A stretch of 64,000 bases of DNA, taken from Albimonas marina. GTDB lineage: Bacteria; Pseudomonadota; Alphaproteobacteria; Rhodobacterales; Rhodobacteraceae. This document shows, one piece after another, positions 26,576 to 34,072 of the stretch. The notes below the pieces were generated by a model. It worked only from the letters and a program-made list of their open reading frames with translations. It ran no database searches and was not told the DNA's origin. Location of the stretch: the NCBI RefSeq assembly GCF_029223255.1, contig NZ_JARHUC010000004.1:372001-436000 (forward strand). Reading direction: 5' to 3'. Made by a program: the position numbers and the translations under genes. Positions within the stretch are counted from its first letter, which is position 1. The number at the start of each line of letters is the position of its first letter.

Positions 26576-26635
26576 CCCCTCGAAACGGTTGCGGCGCTAA
26601 TCGACCCTCCGAGCCCCAGCCCCGAGGAGATCTCG

Positions 26636-27988
26636 ATGGACCCGGTCATCGCCCGCTACGCCCGCCGCGCCGCGCCGCGTTACACCTCCTACCCGACCGC
26701 GCCGCACTTCCGGCCGGACTTCGAGGAGGCGGAGCTGCGTCGATGGCTGGGGGGGCTCGCGGTCGACGATCCGGTCTCGCTCTACCTCCACGTCCCGTTC
26801 TGCCGGAAGATGTGCTGGTACTGCGGCTGCAACATGAAGCTCGCCCGGCGGTACGAGCCGGTGGCGGACTATGTCGAGAGCCTGCTCGCGCATCTCGCGC
26901 TGACCGCCGACGCGCTGCCGGGGCGCATGGCGGTGTCGCATCTCGCCTGGGGCGGCGGCACGCCCACCTCGCTGACGCCCGGGGACCTGACGCGGGTGAT
27001 GGAGGCGGTGCGGGAGCGCTTCGACATCCGCGAGGGCTCGGAGCTCGCCATCGAGGTCGATCCCCGCACCCTGAGCCCCGAGATGGCGACGCGGCTGGGC
27101 GCGCTGGGCTTCACCCGCGCCTCCTTCGGGGTGCAGGAGTTCGATCCCCAGGTTCAGCAGGTCATCAACCGCGTGCAGCCGCCCGAGATGGTGGAGGCCG
27201 CGACCCAGGCGATGCGCAAGGCGGGCGTGGGGGAGATCAGCTACGACCTGATCTACGGCCTGCCCTTTCAGACGGTCGAGAGCCTGCGCCGCACGGTGAT
27301 CCAGGCGACCGGGATGGGACCGCAGCGCATCGCGCTGTTCGGCTACGCCCACGTGCCGTGGATGGCCAAGAACCAGCGCATGATGCCCGAGGAGGCGCTG
27401 CCCGGACCGGGCGAGCGCGCCGCCCAGGCCGAGGCCGCCGCCGAGACGCTGGAGGCGCTGGGCTACGAGCGCGTCGGCCTCGACCATTTCGCGCTGCCCG
27501 ACGATCCGATGGCGGTCGCGGCGCGGGCGGGCACGCTGCGCCGGAACTTCCAGGGCTACACCACCGACACGGCCGAGACCCTGCTGGGCCTGGGCGCGAC
27601 CGCGATCACGAAGACGCCGGACGGCTTCGCGCAGAACCTGACCGAGACGGGCGCCTGGGCGCGCACCGTCGCGCAGGGCCGCCTGCCGGTGGCGCGGGGC
27701 CTGGGCGTCGACGCCGACGACCGCCTGCGCGCCTGGGTGATCGAGCGGCTGATGTGCGACTTCGAGGTGGACCTCGCCGCGGTCCCCGCCCGCTTCCCCG
27801 AGGCGCCGGCCGACTGGGCGGAGGAGGCGCTGGAGCGGCTGGTGGAGTTGCGCGCCGACGGCATGGTCGAGATCGCGGGATCGCGCGTGCGCATGACCCC
27901 GCGCGGCCGCCCCCTCGTCCGCGTCGCCGCCTCCGCCTTCGACGCCCGCCTGGCGCGGTCGGAAGCCCGCCACTCCCTGGCCGTCTGA
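26636..27988 (+). CDS. hemN: Oxygen-independent coproporphyrinogen III dehydrogenase
   Basis: 450 residues. This radical-SAM enzyme decarboxylates two propionates of coproporphyrinogen III in heme and bacteriochlorophyll synthesis without oxygen. The radical-SAM cluster motif CRKMCWYCGC has the CxxxCxxC cysteines plus the adjacent fourth Cys typical of HemN. AWGGGTPT, SFGVQEFDPQVQQVINRVQP, SYDLIYGLPFQT and RNFQGYTT are all HemN signatures. Length equals E. coli HemN rather than shorter HemW. GAGGAGA stands six bases before ATG 26636. The upstream Fnr-like box suggests induction at low oxygen. Confidence 0.96.
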   Translation: MDPVIARYARRAAPRYTSYPTAPHFRPDFEEAELRRWLGGLAVDDPVSLYLHVPFCRKMCWYCGCNMKLARRYEPVADYVESLLAHLALTADALPGRMAVSHLAWGGGTPTSLTPGDLTRVMEAVRERFDIREGSELAIEVDPRTLSPEMATRLGALGFTRASFGVQEFDPQVQQVINRVQPPEMVEAATQAMRKAGVGEISYDLIYGLPFQTVESLRRTVIQATGMGPQRIALFGYAHVPWMAKNQRMMPEEALPGPGERAAQAEAAAETLEALGYERVGLDHFALPDDPMAVAARAGTLRRNFQGYTTDTAETLLGLGATAITKTPDGFAQNLTETGAWARTVAQGRLPVARGLGVDADDRLRAWVIERLMCDFEVDLAAVPARFPEAPADWAEEALERLVELRADGMVEIAGSRVRMTPRGRPLVRVAASAFDARLARSEARHSLAV

Positions 27989-28322
27989 GGCCTTCGGCGG
28001 GCCGCCGGGCCGCCCTGAGGGCGGCCTCGCCCCTTCGGGGCGGGGAGACGTCGCGCCCCGTCGCCCCGTCGCCCGTTCGCGCGTCCAGTCGCCGGTCGCG
28101 CGCCCCTACGCCCGTTCGCGTGCCCCGGGCTTGACCCGGGCCTCGCGCGCCGGCCGGGATGCGCGCCGGTCCGGTCGTGGGGCGGCGTCTCCGCCTCTCC
28201 GCATGGGGCCGGCTCCTCTCCTTGACCCCGCCCCCGCGGATCGTCGCAAGCGCGGCTCCCCTCTTGCGCGCCGGACCCTTGCGCCGCCCAATGCCGGCTC
28301 AGGCAACAGGGCGGAGGCGGAC
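27989..28322. other. Intergenic region after hemN
   Basis: A GC hairpin, GGCCGCCC-tga-GGGCGGCC (28008-28026), is followed by a second small one, GCCCC-tt-CGGGGC, probably ending hemN transcription without a T run. The rest contains loosely repeated CGTTCGCG/GTCGCC words and no supported gene. Confidence 0.45.
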
Positions 28323-29276
28323 ATGGCGGAGCATCATCTCAAGGCGAGCGCCGGGACGGCCCACTGGGGCTGGTTCGAGGCGGGCATGGCCCCCGCCCTG
28401 ACCATCGACAGCGGCGACATCGTCACCATCGACAGCGTCTCGGGCGTGAAGGGCTCGCTGCCGGGGGAGGGGTTCCACATCCCGCCCGAGCTGCACGAGA
28501 TCCATGAGCGCGCGCCTCGCAACGCCATCGGCCCCCACATCCTGACCGGCCCCGTCGCCGTGCGCGGCGCGATGCCGGGCGACGTGCTCGAGATCCGCAT
28601 CCGCCGCGTCTCGCTGCGCCAGGACTGGGGCTACACGCTGGTGCGCCCGCTGGCGGGGGCGCTGGCCGGGGAGATCGAGGCGGGCTTCGTGTTCTCGCGC
28701 CTCGACGCCGAGGCGGGGACCGCCACGCCCCCCTGGGGGACCGAGCTGCCGCTGGACCCGTTCTTCGGGGTGATGGGCGTGGCCCCGCCGCCGGGCTGGG
28801 GGCCGATCTCGACCATCCAGCCCCGCGCCCATGGCGGCAACATCGACTGCAAGGAGCTGCGCGCGGGCGCCACCCTGTTCCTGCCGGTGCTGGCGGAGGG
28901 GGGGCTGTTCTCGGTCGGCGACGGCCATGCGCGCCAGGGCGACGGCGAGGTCTGCGTGACCGCGATCGAGACCGCGCTGCAGGGCGAGTTCGAGATCATC
29001 CTGCGCCGCGACCTGCCCTTCGACTTCCCCCATGCCGAGACCGACGCGGCGCTGATCTCCTTCGGCACGCACTACGCGCTGGACGAGGCCGCGCGCGCCG
29101 CGCTCCGCCGGATGCTGGACTGGATCGAGCGGCTGACCACCCTGACCCGGACCGAGGCCTACATGCTGTGCAGCCTCGCCGCCGACGTGCGCGTCACCCA
29201 GATGGTCAACCAGGAGCAGGGCTGCCACGTGGTGCTGCCGCGCTCGGCGCTGGCGGGGGTGATGAAGGCGGGCTGA
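28323..29276 (+). CDS. Acetamidase/formamidase family protein
   Basis: 317 residues. The FmdA_AmdA family hydrolyses formamide or short aliphatic amides to ammonia and the acid. Visible family motifs include GDIVTIDSVSG, GPHILTGPVAVRGAMPGDVLEI, PLDPFFGVMGVAPP, the metal-site region QPRAHGGNIDCKEL and LPVLAEGGLFSVGDGHARQGDGEVC. CGGAGG precedes ATG 28323. The convergent neighbour is an AbrB-family membrane protein of a group first named for ammonia monooxygenase genes, but a functional link is not shown. Confidence 0.92.
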   Translation: MAEHHLKASAGTAHWGWFEAGMAPALTIDSGDIVTIDSVSGVKGSLPGEGFHIPPELHEIHERAPRNAIGPHILTGPVAVRGAMPGDVLEIRIRRVSLRQDWGYTLVRPLAGALAGEIEAGFVFSRLDAEAGTATPPWGTELPLDPFFGVMGVAPPPGWGPISTIQPRAHGGNIDCKELRAGATLFLPVLAEGGLFSVGDGHARQGDGEVCVTAIETALQGEFEIILRRDLPFDFPHAETDAALISFGTHYALDEAARAALRRMLDWIERLTTLTRTEAYMLCSLAADVRVTQMVNQEQGCHVVLPRSALAGVMKAG

Positions 29277-29297
29277 GGGGGGCGCCCCCGGTCCCGC

Positions 29298-30404
29298 TCA
29301 GGCCGGGGCCACCAGCGCCGCGATGCGGCGCGCGAGCCAGGGGCCGAGGAACAGGACCGCGAGGAACCGCGCGGTCTGCATGGCCATCACGAAGGGCATG
29401 TCCACGTCCGACGAGGCGGCGACGATGGCGACCGAGTCCATGCCGCCGGGGCTGGTCGCCAGCACCGCGGTCAGCAGATCCTCGCCCGTCGCCCAGGCCA
29501 GCGCGGCGCCCAGGCCGAAGCACAGCGCGATCAGCGCCACGATCCCCAGCAGCAGCCGCGGCAGGGCCCGCGCGGCATGGGCGAGGATCGGCCGGGTGAA
29601 GCGCAGCCCGATCCCCCAGCCCGCCACCGCGTAGGCCGCCGCCAGCAGCCAGGGCGGCAGGGCGGGCGTGGGCAGGTCGGCCCCGTGCAGGGCGATGGCG
29701 ATGGCCATGGGCGCGAGGAACAGCGCCGAGGGCATCCGCACGATGCGCCCGATCAGCAGGCTCGCCCCCACCACCGCCGCGGTGACCGCAAGGCCGCCGG
29801 GGTCGAGCGGCGGAACCCAGTCGACGGCGGGCGCCTCCGCCCCCTCGGGCACGCCGACCCAGAAGCGGGCGATCAGCGCGGCCGAGGCGGCGACCAGCCC
29901 CACCCGCAGGTACTGCATCACCGCCACCAGCCGCATGTCGGCGCCATGCGCATCCGACAGGATCACCATGGCCGAGGCCGCGCCCGGCCAGGCGCCCCAG
30001 ACCGCCGTGGTCCCCGGCAGCACCTGCGCGCGCGCCAGCAGCCAGCCGAGCCCCCCCGCCAGCGCCACCACCGAGCCGACGCCCGCCAGGAACACCGGCC
30101 AGTGGGCGAGGATGTCGCCCAACACCGTCGGCGGCGTCGCCGCGCCCACCATGCAGCCCACCACGCCGAGCGCCGAGAAATGCGCCGCCCGCGGCAGCGG
30201 GACCCCGCGTCCCGAGACCGCCATCGCCCCCGCCGCGATCATCGGCCCCAGCAGCAGCGCCGCCGGCAGGCCCGCCGCCTCCATCCCCCCGCCCAGCAAG
30301 GCGGACAGCGCGAGGATCGCCAGCCAGCGCCCGGCGAGCACGGCGGCCGAGGGCGCGGGGGCGACGGCGCCCTCCTGGACGGGATCGGGTTTGAAGACGG
30401 GCAT
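29298..30404 (-). CDS. AbrB-family (PF05145) integral membrane protein
   Basis: 368 residues with about ten hydrophobic helices. There are two internally related halves, each with a conserved proline/glycine loop: GGGMEAAGLPAALLLGPMIAAG in the first, and LIGRIVRMPSALFLAPMAIA in the second. ATSPGGMDSVAIVAASS, near the end, is the family hallmark. The family includes E. coli AbrB, linked to aidB regulation and often mis-named ammonia monooxygenase; transport activity is presumed but unproven. It ends 21 bases from the stop of the convergent formamidase gene. Confidence 0.87.
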   Translation of the reverse strand: MPVFKPDPVQEGAVAPAPSAAVLAGRWLAILALSALLGGGMEAAGLPAALLLGPMIAAGAMAVSGRGVPLPRAAHFSALGVVGCMVGAATPPTVLGDILAHWPVFLAGVGSVVALAGGLGWLLARAQVLPGTTAVWGAWPGAASAMVILSDAHGADMRLVAVMQYLRVGLVAASAALIARFWVGVPEGAEAPAVDWVPPLDPGGLAVTAAVVGASLLIGRIVRMPSALFLAPMAIAIALHGADLPTPALPPWLLAAAYAVAGWGIGLRFTRPILAHAARALPRLLLGIVALIALCFGLGAALAWATGEDLLTAVLATSPGGMDSVAIVAASSDVDMPFVMAMQTARFLAVLFLGPWLARRIAALVAPA

Positions 30405-30593
30405 GGACGCCTTGGGCAGGACGGCGGGAACGGGGGACGGCGGAAATCGACGGTCGCGGCCCGCGGCGGGCCGGCGAAGGGGGAAGGCGGCGCGAGGGGC
30501 GCGCGCCGACGGGGCGCGGAGTTACGCTGCAGTGCAGCAGATGTCCAGACCTTTACGCCCTCGCGTCGCTCCCGTCCAGCGGCAGGCGCCCGG

Positions 30594-31256
30594 TCAGGCC
30601 GGGGGGCGGCGCAGCAGCAGGCGGGTCATCCAGGCCACGCCCTGGTGCAGGCGGCCCTCGTCGAGGCGCACGCGGCCCTCGATCGCCTCGTGCAGTTCCA
30701 GCCCCTCGTTCGCCAGCCAGCCGAGGCTTTCGGCGACGCTCCAGCGCAGCTCGGGGGCGGAGGGGCCGGGGCCCTCGACGGGGGCGCCCGGGGGCGGGGC
30801 GCCGAAGCCCTCCAGCACCAGCCAGCCGCCGGGGGCGAGGGCGCGGGCGGCGACCGAGAGGCCGCGGCGGCGCAGCGGGGGCGGGCCCTGCAGGCAGATC
30901 AGCGCGACCAGGTCCCAGCGCCGGGCGCCGGGATCCCAGTCGAAGAGGTCGGCGGCGATGCGCTCGGCCGTCACGCCGGCGGCGGCGTCGCGGGCGAGGG
31001 CGCGGCGCGTGGCCTCGGCCGAGAGGTCGACGCCGGTCGTCTCCAGCCCCTGCCGCGCCAGCCAGGTCCCGTTGCGCCCGTCCCCCTCGGCGAGGCTGAG
31101 CGCGTGGCGCGGCGCGAGCTCCGGGCGGGCGAGGCACATCACCAGCCAGGCGTTGGGCGCCTCGCCGAACAGGCCGCCCTGCGCGGCGGCGTAGCGCGCG
31201 TCCCAGTCGGGACCGCGGCGGCGCGCAAGGGGCGTCCCCTCGCCTGGCCCGCTCAC
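30594..31256 (-). CDS. Class I SAM-dependent methyltransferase
   Basis: 220 residues from GTG 31256 (VSGPGEGTPLARRRGPDWDARYAAAQG). The glycine-rich SAM motif is ALSLAEGDGRNGTWLARQG, followed by TTGVDLSAEATRRA, DLFDWDPGARRWDLVAL and ARALAPGGWLVLEGF, typical of the methyltransf_11/25 fold and of small tellurite-resistance (TehB)-like enzymes. The substrate is unknown. GGAAAGG precedes the GTG, and the longer open frame upstream would run into the promoter of the divergent pfpI. Confidence 0.85.
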   Translation of the reverse strand: MSGPGEGTPLARRRGPDWDARYAAAQGGLFGEAPNAWLVMCLARPELAPRHALSLAEGDGRNGTWLARQGLETTGVDLSAEATRRALARDAAAGVTAERIAADLFDWDPGARRWDLVALICLQGPPPLRRRGLSVAARALAPGGWLVLEGFGAPPPGAPVEGPGPSAPELRWSVAESLGWLANEGLELHEAIEGRVRLDEGRLHQGVAWMTRLLLRRPPA

Positions 31257-31390
31257 CGGGCGCCCTTTCCGCTGGGCGAAGTCATCGCGGCGCTTTCCGG
31301 GCGATCCGGCGCCATCGCTTGAAGCGCGGGCGAAACCACGCAGATCGAGGCGGGAACGCAACGCAGCGACCCATTTGAAAGGAGGCTTCC

Positions 31391-31951
31391 ATGGCCGACC
31401 TGAACGGCAAACGCATCGCCATCCTCTCCACCCACGGCTTCGAGCAGTCCGAGCTGATGGTCCCGCGCGACAAGCTGCGCGAGATGGGCGCCGAGGTTCA
31501 CGTGATCTCTCCCGAAGAGGGTCCGATCCGCGGCTGGAAGGGCGCCGACTGGGGCGAGAGCGCCGAGGTCGACCGCCCGCTGACCGGCGCGACCCATGAC
31601 GACTACCACGCGCTGGTGATCCCGGGCGGGCAGATCAACCCCGATCTCCTGCGCGCCAATCCCGACGCGGTGGCGCTGGTGAAGGCGTTCCACGACGCCA
31701 AGAAGCCGATCGCCGCCGTCTGCCACGGGCCCTGGCTGCTGATCGAGGCCGACATCGTGCGGGGCCGCCGCGCCACGTCCTACGGCTCGGTCAAGACCGA
31801 CATGATCAACGCCGGCGCGCGATGGGAGGATTCGAAGGTGGTCTGCGACGAGGGCATCGTCACCTCGCGCAATCCCGACGACCTCGACGCCTTCGTGGCC
31901 AAGATCGCCGAGGAGGTGCTGGAGGGCAAGCATATGAGCCGCGCCGCCTGA
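31391..31951 (+). CDS. pfpI: DJ-1/PfpI family protein (type 1 glutamine amidotransferase-like)
   Basis: 186 residues. The nucleophile elbow is AAVCHGPWLL with C111-H112, and a conserved glutamate lies near E18 (HGFEQSEL). VIPGGQINPDLLRANPDAV and RRATSYGSVKTDMINAGA place it in the PfpI/YhbO/Hsp31-like branch. YhbO-type proteins are associated with stress protection and deglycase or protease activity, which is debated. GAAAGGAGG lies just before the ATG. A strong terminator for this gene lies inside the end of the convergent arfB (32022-32056). Confidence 0.92.
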   Translation: MADLNGKRIAILSTHGFEQSELMVPRDKLREMGAEVHVISPEEGPIRGWKGADWGESAEVDRPLTGATHDDYHALVIPGGQINPDLLRANPDAVALVKAFHDAKKPIAAVCHGPWLLIEADIVRGRRATSYGSVKTDMINAGARWEDSKVVCDEGIVTSRNPDDLDAFVAKIAEEVLEGKHMSRAA

Positions 31952-31979
31952 GCGCGCGGACCGCACCTCGGCCGGGGGG

Positions 31980-32402
31980 CTACTCATCGCTCCCCGGCGA
32001 CTGGCGCAACGCCTTGACCTCGCCTCGCCGCGTCTTCGCGGCGAGGCGTCTTTTTTGCGAGCCCAGCGTGGGCCGGGTGGCGATGCGCTTCTTGGGCCGC
32101 TCCAGCGACTTGGCCACCAGCTCGGCGAGGCGCGCGCGCGCCTCCTCCCGGTTGCGGGCCTGGGAGCGGTGGGTCTCCGCCCGGATGATCAGCGCGCCGT
32201 CCGCCGTCCAGCGCCGCCCTGCCAGCCGGCGCAGGCGGGCCTTGGCGTCGGGCGGCAGGTTGGGGGAGCGGGCGGCCTCGAACCGCAGCTCGACCGCGCT
32301 GGAGACCTTGTTCACGTTCTGCCCGCCGGGCCCGGAGGCGCGGGTGAAGTGCTCGGTCAGCTCCCAGTCGGCGAGGGTTACGGCGTCGGTGATGCGGAGC
32401 AT
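31980..32402 (-). CDS. arfB: Alternative ribosome-rescue factor ArfB (YaeJ)
   Basis: 140 residues, the same length as E. coli ArfB. GPGGQNVNK is the catalytic GGQ loop that hydrolyses peptidyl-tRNA on ribosomes stalled at mRNA ends. The basic C-terminal tail (SLERPKKRIATRPTLGSQKRRLAAKTRRGEVKALR, in parts) inserts into the empty mRNA channel. ATG 32402 is chosen by homologue length; an in-frame ATG at 32495 would add a Pro/Ala-rich 31 residues. The last codons carry a perfect 11-bp hairpin (32022-32047), which is also the terminator of the convergent pfpI. Confidence 0.93.
   Translation of the reverse strand: MLRITDAVTLADWELTEHFTRASGPGGQNVNKVSSAVELRFEAARSPNLPPDAKARLRRLAGRRWTADGALIIRAETHRSQARNREEARARLAELVAKSLERPKKRIATRPTLGSQKRRLAAKTRRGEVKALRQSPGSDE
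32022..32056 (+). terminator. pfpI terminator embedded in the arfB coding sequence
   Basis: A perfect 11-bp stem (32022-32032 with 32037-32047), loop TCTT, followed by GTC and six T on the plus strand. It lies 70 bases past the pfpI stop, but within the last ~25 codons of arfB on the other strand. In the arfB mRNA it forms the same hairpin with loop AAGA and no T run. Confidence 0.9.
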
Positions 32403-32657
32403 GTCGGTCGCTGCTGACTGCGGGAGGTCGGGGGGAGGGAGGACGGGGGGAACGGCTGCATGGGTCAAGGATGCACCGCGGGCCGGGCCTGACAAGGGGC
32501 GCCGCGGGGCGGAGGGTCTGAAAGGGCCGTCCGGAGACGCTCGGGGGCTGGCGGCGCCAGGAACGGGGCCTCGCGGAAGGAGAGCCGGCGGTTCGATCGG
32601 CGGTGGGCGGCAAGGGCGACCGGCGCCCCGAGACCTGCGCGCGGCAGGCGAACCTCG
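32403..32657. other. Intergenic region upstream of arfB
   Basis: GC-rich, no recognisable gene. It should contain the arfB promoter, but no clear elements were found. Confidence 0.4.
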
Positions 32658-32658
32658 C

Positions 32659-32695
32659 CCCGAAAACGGAAGGACCGCGGCTTTCGCCGCGGTCC
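32659..32695 (-). terminator. Terminator of the 18-codon microgene
   Basis: A perfect 10-bp stem (32672-32681 with 32686-32695), with a GAAA tetraloop on the minus strand, followed by TTCCGTTTTC. It lies 75 bases past the micro-ORF stop, with no other minus-strand gene ending nearby. Confidence 0.8.
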
Positions 32696-32769
32696 CGTGA
32701 GCCGTGGAGCCTCAGGCGGGCAGGGACTGAACCCCTCGCGCCCGAAGCGTCGGAAAAGGAGGCTGCCCC

Positions 32770-32826
32770 TTAGGCGATCACCTCGAACGTGAACCCGACC
32801 TTCAGCTCCAACGTATCACTCGACAT
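32770..32826 (-). CDS. Candidate 18-residue micropeptide gene with perfect Shine-Dalgarno
   Basis: The frame encodes MSSDTLELKVGFTFEVIA and ends in TAA. It is preceded by GAAAGGAGGTGATCCA, the complete complement of the 16S rRNA 3' tail, with AGGAGG seven bases from the ATG. A strong terminator follows 75 bases later, so the transcript would be about 150-250 nt. It lies between the queuosine-precursor transporter and arfB, on the same strand as both. The composition (A/T-richer than neighbours) supports a real unit. No family is recognised. It could be a secreted or regulatory peptide, a leader peptide, or a small RNA whose anti-16S sequence itself has a role. Confidence 0.6.
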   Translation of the reverse strand: MSSDTLELKVGFTFEVIA

Positions 32827-32842
32827 TGGATCACCTCCTTTC
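32827..32842 (-). promoter_or_regulatory. Fully extended Shine-Dalgarno sequence
   Basis: GAAAGGAGGTGATCCA on the minus strand pairs with essentially the whole single-stranded 3' end of 16S rRNA. Other genes in this window show only 5-8 paired bases, so this is exceptional. Upstream on the same strand is a T6 run (32896-32901) and no clear -10/-35. Confidence 0.85.
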
Positions 32843-32951
32843 CTTCAGTTGAACCTGACTGAGAGCATGCGCGCGCATCCTCCGACGGTCCAGCAAAAAA
32901 TCCCGAAGATCACGCGGATCGTGAGGCGACGGGGACGTCAGGCGGCGCCCG

Positions 32952-33572
32952 TCAGGCCCGCTGGCCGCGCGGGCCCATCAGCGACAGCGCCGCGCGGAAG
33001 GGCGCCAGCGCCAGCAGGGCGAGCGCCATCTTCACCCCGAAGTCCGCCAGCGCCAGGCTGATCCACAGCGGGACCGGCCGGCCGACGCCCAGCACCGGAA
33101 CCAGCTCGTTCGCCCAGGCGACGTCCTCCCAGGGCGCGAGCGGAGTCAGCCAGGCCGAGAAGGCCAGCGTGAAGAAGATCGCCGTGTCCGTCGCAGAGCC
33201 GATCAGGGAGGAGACCAGCGGCGCGCGCCACCAGGATTCGCCCCGCAGCCGGTCGAAGACGCCCACGTCCAGCATCTGCGCGACCAGGAAGGCGAGGCCC
33301 GAGGCGGCGGCGATGCGCAGCGTGGTGGCGCCGAAGCCCGCCGCGACCAGGCTGCACGCGACCCCCGCCGCGAAGCCCGCCAGCACCACCTTGCGCGCCG
33401 CCTGCGGACCCATCGCGCGGTTGGTCAGGTCTGTCACCAGGAAGGCGATGGGATAGGTCAGCGCCCCCCAGGTCAGCCAGTCGCCCAGCAGGTGCTGCAC
33501 GAGGATGTTGGAGGCGACGACGGTCGCCGTCATGGCGATGGCGCCGATGATCAGGCCGCGGGAGCGGGTCAT
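32952..33572 (-). CDS. yhhQ: Queuosine precursor transporter (YhhQ/VUT family)
   Basis: 206 residues with about six membrane helices. The family signature is ILVQHLLGDWLTWGALTYPIAFLVTDLTNRAMGP near the N-terminus, then AFLVAQMLDVGVFDRLR and SSLIGSATDTAIFFTLAF. YhhQ imports preQ0/preQ1 for queuosine tRNA modification. Proteins of this family are often mis-annotated as integral membrane or ACR domain proteins. No preQ1 riboswitch consensus was found upstream. It sits downstream of gapR, separated by a terminator. Confidence 0.92.
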   Translation of the reverse strand: MTRSRGLIIGAIAMTATVVASNILVQHLLGDWLTWGALTYPIAFLVTDLTNRAMGPQAARKVVLAGFAAGVACSLVAAGFGATTLRIAAASGLAFLVAQMLDVGVFDRLRGESWWRAPLVSSLIGSATDTAIFFTLAFSAWLTPLAPWEDVAWANELVPVLGVGRPVPLWISLALADFGVKMALALLALAPFRAALSLMGPRGQRA

Positions 33573-33626
33573 GGGAGATGTCCTCAGATTTCGCGGGAGG
33601 CTGCGCGGGAAGGGAGCATGGGGCGG

Positions 33627-33657
33627 GAAAGAGAAAGGGCGCGCATGCCGCGCGCCC
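33627..33657 (-). terminator. Terminator of gapR
   Basis: An 8-bp perfect stem (33637-33644 with 33650-33657), followed on the minus strand by TTTCTCTTTCC. Located 50 bases after the gapR stop. Confidence 0.75.
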
Positions 33658-33706
33658 GCTCAGGGGAGGCGCCCGGGGGCGCCGGTCGCGAGGTCTGGTC
33701 CGGGCC

Positions 33707-33979
33707 TCAGCCCGGCAGCATCCCCAGCGCGTTCATGTAGAGCTCGAGCATCGCCTCCTCCTCGGAGCGCTCCTCGGGCTTCTTCTTGCGCAGGGCCACT
33801 ATTTTCCGGAGCGTCTTGGCGTCGAAGCCGTTGCCCTTGGCCTCGGCGTAGACCTCCTTGATCTGCTCGGAGACCTCCTTCTTCTCCTCCTCCAGCCGCT
33901 CGATCCGCTCCACGATGGCGCGGAGCTGGCCGGCGGAGACCGTGGTGGTGGAGAAGTCGTTATCGTCGTCGTCGAGCAT
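33707..33979 (-). CDS. gapR: GapR-family (DUF2312) DNA-binding protein
   Basis: 90 residues. The family core is [52 protein letters not shown] (seen in order), followed by [13 protein letters not shown]. GapR in Caulobacter tetramerises around overtwisted, AT-rich DNA ahead of the replication fork and stimulates topoisomerases; it is essential or near-essential there. The acidic N-terminal DDDDND is short. GGGAGTACGAG-like sequence precedes the ATG. The gene is monocistronic with its own terminator. Its GC-rich host makes target choice (AT-rich islands) interesting. Confidence 0.93.
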   Translation of the reverse strand: MLDDDDNDFSTTTVSAGQLRAIVERIERLEEEKKEVSEQIKEVYAEAKGNGFDAKTLRKIVALRKKKPEERSEEEAMLELYMNALGMLPG

Positions 33980-34072
33980 CTCGTACTCCCGAGTCGGGCC
34001 GCGCAGGGAGCGCGGAAGCTATCCGCGCCCGGGCGGCGGGGCAAGGCGCCCCGCGCCGGCGTGGCGGGGGCC

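Noticed and set aside
30526-30540. CTGC-AGT-GCAG as a PhaR operator
   Set aside because: It lies between the AbrB-family and methyltransferase genes, with no PHA gene nearby, and the word is too short to be significant here.
32827-32842. Possible 3' end of a 16S rRNA fragment (GGATCACCTCCTTTC on the plus strand)
   Set aside because: The match ends after 16 bases, without the preceding conserved 16S helix 45 sequence. An extended Shine-Dalgarno of the minus-strand micro-ORF explains it better.
33573-33640. preQ1 riboswitch ahead of yhhQ
   Set aside because: Neither class I nor class II consensus could be placed; the region contains only the gapR terminator.
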